From: Bacilli bacterium | Lineage (GTDB): Bacteria; Bacillota_I; Bacilli_A; RFN20; CAG-826 | Assembly: GCA_900767605.1 (NCBI GenBank) | Contig: CAAFZT010000026.1 | Coordinates: 1 to 24,022 of the forward strand | DNA length: 24,022 nt | Direction of reading: 5' to 3' | In this document: in pieces, positions 21,744 through 24,022 of the stretch | Numbering within the stretch: position 1 is the first letter of the stretch | Layout of the letters: each line of letters starts with the position of its first letter | The notes under the pieces: model-generated | The model's input: only the letters and a program-made list of their open reading frames with translations | The model's database searches: none | Told to the model about the DNA's origin: nothing | Position numbers and translations under genes: made by a program

Positions 21744-22391
21744 ATGAATAAACCTTTGGTTCTTTTCTTTGATTTAGACGGCACCTTGACTGAATCCGCC
21801 CCCGGAATCATGCGGTGCTTCCGCTATGCTTTAGACCGACTTGGCATCTCGCCTAACGGCAAAAGCTTGCGCGTGGTCGTGGGACCCCCGTTAAGGGATT
21901 CATTCTTGGATTTTGGAGTTCCAGAATCTAAGGCCGATTTAGCCGTAAGCTTTTTTCGCGAAGAATACGTCGGCAAAGGGGCTTATGAATGCAGCGTCAT
22001 CCCGGGAATCCAAAGCCTTCTTGAATCCATGAAGGAACGGGGCATTCCAATGGCGATTGTCACTTCCAAACCGACCCCCGAAGCCAAAGCCATCGCCAAG
22101 CACTTTGGCTTGGCTTCCTATTTTGAAGAGGTTTTTGGCTCTTCGTTAGACGGGAAACACGAAAGCAAAGAACTGATCATTCAGGATGCCTTGGTTCGCT
22201 TCCCCTTATCTAAGTATCGCCCCTTAATGATTGGAGATACCCCCTTTGATATGATTGGGGCCGAAAAAAGTGGAATCGAAGGCATTGAAGTTAGCTGGGG
22301 ATATGGAGACAAAGAGGCCTTAAAAGAGGTTCCGCATCTTTGCCTTGCTTCTTCTCCTAGCGATTTAAAGGAACGGATTCTCGCCTTATAA
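21744..22391 (+). CDS. HAD-superfamily phosphatase, Gph-like
   Basis: The 215-aa phosphoglycolate-phosphatase-like HAD hydrolase has motif I FFDLDGTLTES (D10 nucleophile, D12), motif II VTSKP (T107, K109) and motif III IGDTPFDMIGA (D165, D169). A helical cap lies between residues ~15 and 85. Such enzymes remove phosphate from phosphoglycolate, nucleotides or sugar phosphates; the substrate is not readable. No ribosome binding site precedes the ATG. Its 3' end overlaps by 6 nt the end of the convergent ATPase gene. Confidence 0.88.
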   Translation: MNKPLVLFFDLDGTLTESAPGIMRCFRYALDRLGISPNGKSLRVVVGPPLRDSFLDFGVPESKADLAVSFFREEYVGKGAYECSVIPGIQSLLESMKERGIPMAIVTSKPTPEAKAIAKHFGLASYFEEVFGSSLDGKHESKELIIQDALVRFPLSKYRPLMIGDTPFDMIGAEKSGIEGIEVSWGYGDKEALKEVPHLCLASSPSDLKERILAL

Positions 22392-23702
22392 AAACATCAC
22401 CATGTAATGGGGAATGGTCAATTTGGTTCCGTTCAGGCCTAAATTCCCCTCCGCGATTTTATAAGCGATGGAAGGCTTATATTTCTCAATGAAGCGGTTT
22501 AACGATTTTGTTGGGGTGTTGCCAGCTTTCACTTCCATGGGGATTACTTCCCCGTTTTTTTCTAGCAAAAACTCCAATTCGTTGGAATCATCGGGTTTGT
22601 AATAATAAAGTTCATGTCCCCGTTTGGCTAAAAGATCCGCCATGACGTTTTCATAAATCCCGCCTTTGGCATTTCCTTTTAATGTATTTTCTAGCAATGC
22701 CTTCTTGGTTTGGAACCCATACATAGCCAAAAGCAAGCCCGTATCATTGATATAGAGTTTAAATTGGCTCTCGTTGGCGTTGGCTGATAACGGCAAATAG
22801 GGTTCGCGAACGTTATAGCAGGGATTAACGATATTGGAATCCTTGAGCCATTGGACGCTTCCGCCATATTTTTTGGACGTTTGCCCTTTTTCGACGGTGG
22901 AATATTGGAATTTGGTAATCTCCTTTGCTAATTGTTTGGGAACGGCATCGTAGCATTTTCTTACATTGGTTTTCTCTGCCCCTTTAGCATGCTTTGAAAT
23001 GTCGAAACGATAGTTCTCCAATATCTTGGTTTGAATTTCATAAACCCGGTTAAAATCGTGGTTTTTGCAATAATCGTCGACAACTTCCGGCATTCCGCCC
23101 ACCGCCATAAATTCCCGGAATAGGGTTTCGTATTTCTTATTAATCGCATCCGGGACTTTTTCTTGTTTTTCAAATAATTCTTTTAGATAAGGAATGGCGT
23201 TTTCATACCCTTCCGCCCATAGGAATTCTTCAAAATCCAGCGAGTGCAGCGTCAAAAAAGACTCATAACCTGTTGGAACCGATTCCGGTTCTTCCGTGTT
23301 TGGGTCTCCATCTTCTCCATAGGTAAGCCCAAGCAAACTTCCAGAGGTAATAATATCGAACCTTCCATCTTCCGCTAAAAACTTAAGGGCGGTGCGCGCT
23401 TTTCCGCAAGATTGGATTTCATCCAAAAAAATTAATGTATTTCCCGGGATCAAAATAATGTTGTCGATAAATGCACTCATCCTTTTATAAATGGAATCTG
23501 CATCCAAAGAACCTTCGAAAATTTGTTTCAAATCCGGGCTTTTGATGAAGTTGATTTCCACAAAGCTTTGGTATTCAGCCTTTCCAAATTCTCGAATAAG
23601 GTAGGTCTTTCCCACTTGTCTCGCCCCTTTTACCATGAGGCAATCTTTATCGTGGTTCCTTTTCCATTCCAGCAGGTTTTGATAAGCTTTTCTCACTAGC
23701 AT
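22386..23702 (-). CDS. AAA ATPase with DUF4143-type C-terminal domain (second copy)
   Basis: The 438-aa protein is of the same class as the one at the left end, but the two differ along most of their length. Walker A GARQVGKT is at residues 26-33, Walker B LIFLDEIQ at 90-97 (D94, E95), and sensor-like TSGSLLGL follows. The C-terminal part ends in a PD-(D/E)xK-like segment ELEFLLEKNGEVIPMEVKAG. GGAGG lies 8 nt before ATG. The role of these ATPases is unknown. Upstream repeats are listed separately. Confidence 0.85.
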   Translation of the reverse strand: MLVRKAYQNLLEWKRNHDKDCLMVKGARQVGKTYLIREFGKAEYQSFVEINFIKSPDLKQIFEGSLDADSIYKRMSAFIDNIILIPGNTLIFLDEIQSCGKARTALKFLAEDGRFDIITSGSLLGLTYGEDGDPNTEEPESVPTGYESFLTLHSLDFEEFLWAEGYENAIPYLKELFEKQEKVPDAINKKYETLFREFMAVGGMPEVVDDYCKNHDFNRVYEIQTKILENYRFDISKHAKGAEKTNVRKCYDAVPKQLAKEITKFQYSTVEKGQTSKKYGGSVQWLKDSNIVNPCYNVREPYLPLSANANESQFKLYINDTGLLLAMYGFQTKKALLENTLKGNAKGGIYENVMADLLAKRGHELYYYKPDDSNELEFLLEKNGEVIPMEVKAGNTPTKSLNRFIEKYKPSIAYKIAEGNLGLNGTKLTIPHYMVMFL

Positions 23703-23770
23703 TTTCCTACCCTCCGAAGCATTCTTAATTGGTTAATCAAATAATATCGTGTTTATCGATGGTTTTAAAG

Positions 23771-23857
23771 AAAAAGGAATAAAAACGGATATTGCAAATC
23801 GCTAAAAAGGAATAAAATCTGATATTCGTTTTCCTGAAAAAGGAATAAAATCGGATA
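23771..23857. repeat. Three 21-bp AT-rich repeats at exact 33-bp spacing
   Basis: Copies start at 23771, 23804 and 23837, each close to AAAAAGGAATAAAATCGGATA, separated by 12-nt variable spacers. They lie 68-155 nt upstream of the ATPase start. The spacing equals about three helical turns, as for a protein binding one face of DNA. A fourth, weaker half copy AATAATATCG occurs at 23740-23749. Confidence 0.75.
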
Positions 23858-24022
23858 GTACTTTGTTCTAGTTATCGACAAAAAAGGAGAGCGGCAGGTC
23901 ACCTTAATGTGGACCCCATGTCAAGGACACTTAATAAAAAGCGCCCTTGATGCGATTCCATTGCAATGACCCCCTAGGGGGTCGCGCCGGCACTTCGCCT
24001 TAATCCGCCTCCGCATGGGGGC
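23858..24022. other. Non-coding segment with possible IS end and perfect palindrome
   Basis: No gene is seen. At 23908-23930, TGTGGACCCC...GGACAC resembles terminal repeats of IS3-family elements (pattern GACCCC...GGACA), from memory of the family, but no transposase gene is in the window. At 23968-23983 GACCCCCTAGGGGGTC is a perfect 16-bp palindrome in GC-rich sequence running to the window end. Confidence 0.35.

Noticed and set aside
23771..23857. CRISPR array
   Set aside because: Only three repeats, 12-nt spacers and no cas gene; phased binding sites fit better.

Overview
The window looks like a chromosomal segment of a low-to-moderate GC Gram-positive bacterium, probably a gut-associated member of the Bacilli (Erysipelotrichia/RF39-like lineages). 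That placement is an inference. It rests on strong AGGAGG-type ribosome binding sites, many U-tract terminators, a Gram-positive type lipoprotein, a heterodimeric ABC exporter, a remnant of a GH112 galacto-N-biose phosphorylase, and UGA used as a normal stop codon (hpt, the upstream ABC gene) while Trp is UGG. No rRNA, CRISPR array, prophage or integrase gene was seen.

Region A (1-7735) is an accessory island transcribed leftwards. It holds a DUF4143-type AAA ATPase, a broken 3' end of a GH112 phosphorylase, an XRE/HipA-like kinase pair, a small acidic protein with a strong ribosome binding site, a two-gene unit (a 721-aa XRE-HTH protein with a C-terminal HEPN-like RN-x3-AH motif, then a 238-aa unknown protein), and a Fic AMP-transferase with a BRO-N-like N-terminus. 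This has the character of a toxin-antitoxin/defence cluster. It stops next to two tRNA genes, Met(CAU) and Ala(UGC), at 7864-8017.

Region B (8018-16700) mixes transport and envelope genes: an MgtC-family membrane protein, an AEC-family transporter, a membrane-anchored LRR protein, a second Fic protein (class II, with a winged-helix tail and a striking palindrome over its promoter), an overlapping ABC exporter gene pair with one degenerate ATP site, and two small unknown genes.

Region C (16700-22391) is transcribed rightwards and looks like core nucleotide metabolism. It carries a short leader ORF ending in a terminator hairpin just before a uracil permease gene, then guaA-hpt (GMP synthesis and purine salvage) as an operon, a lipoprotein, and a Gph-like HAD phosphatase. 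The right end holds a second, convergent DUF4143-type ATPase. Upstream of it are three AT-rich 21-bp repeats at an exact 33-bp spacing, then a possible insertion-sequence end.

The most interesting candidates are the XRE-HEPN two-gene module, the 28-bp palindromic sequence present both inside and just upstream of the BRO-N/Fic gene, the possible pyrBI-like attenuator before the uracil permease, and the 33-bp-phased repeats before the second ATPase.
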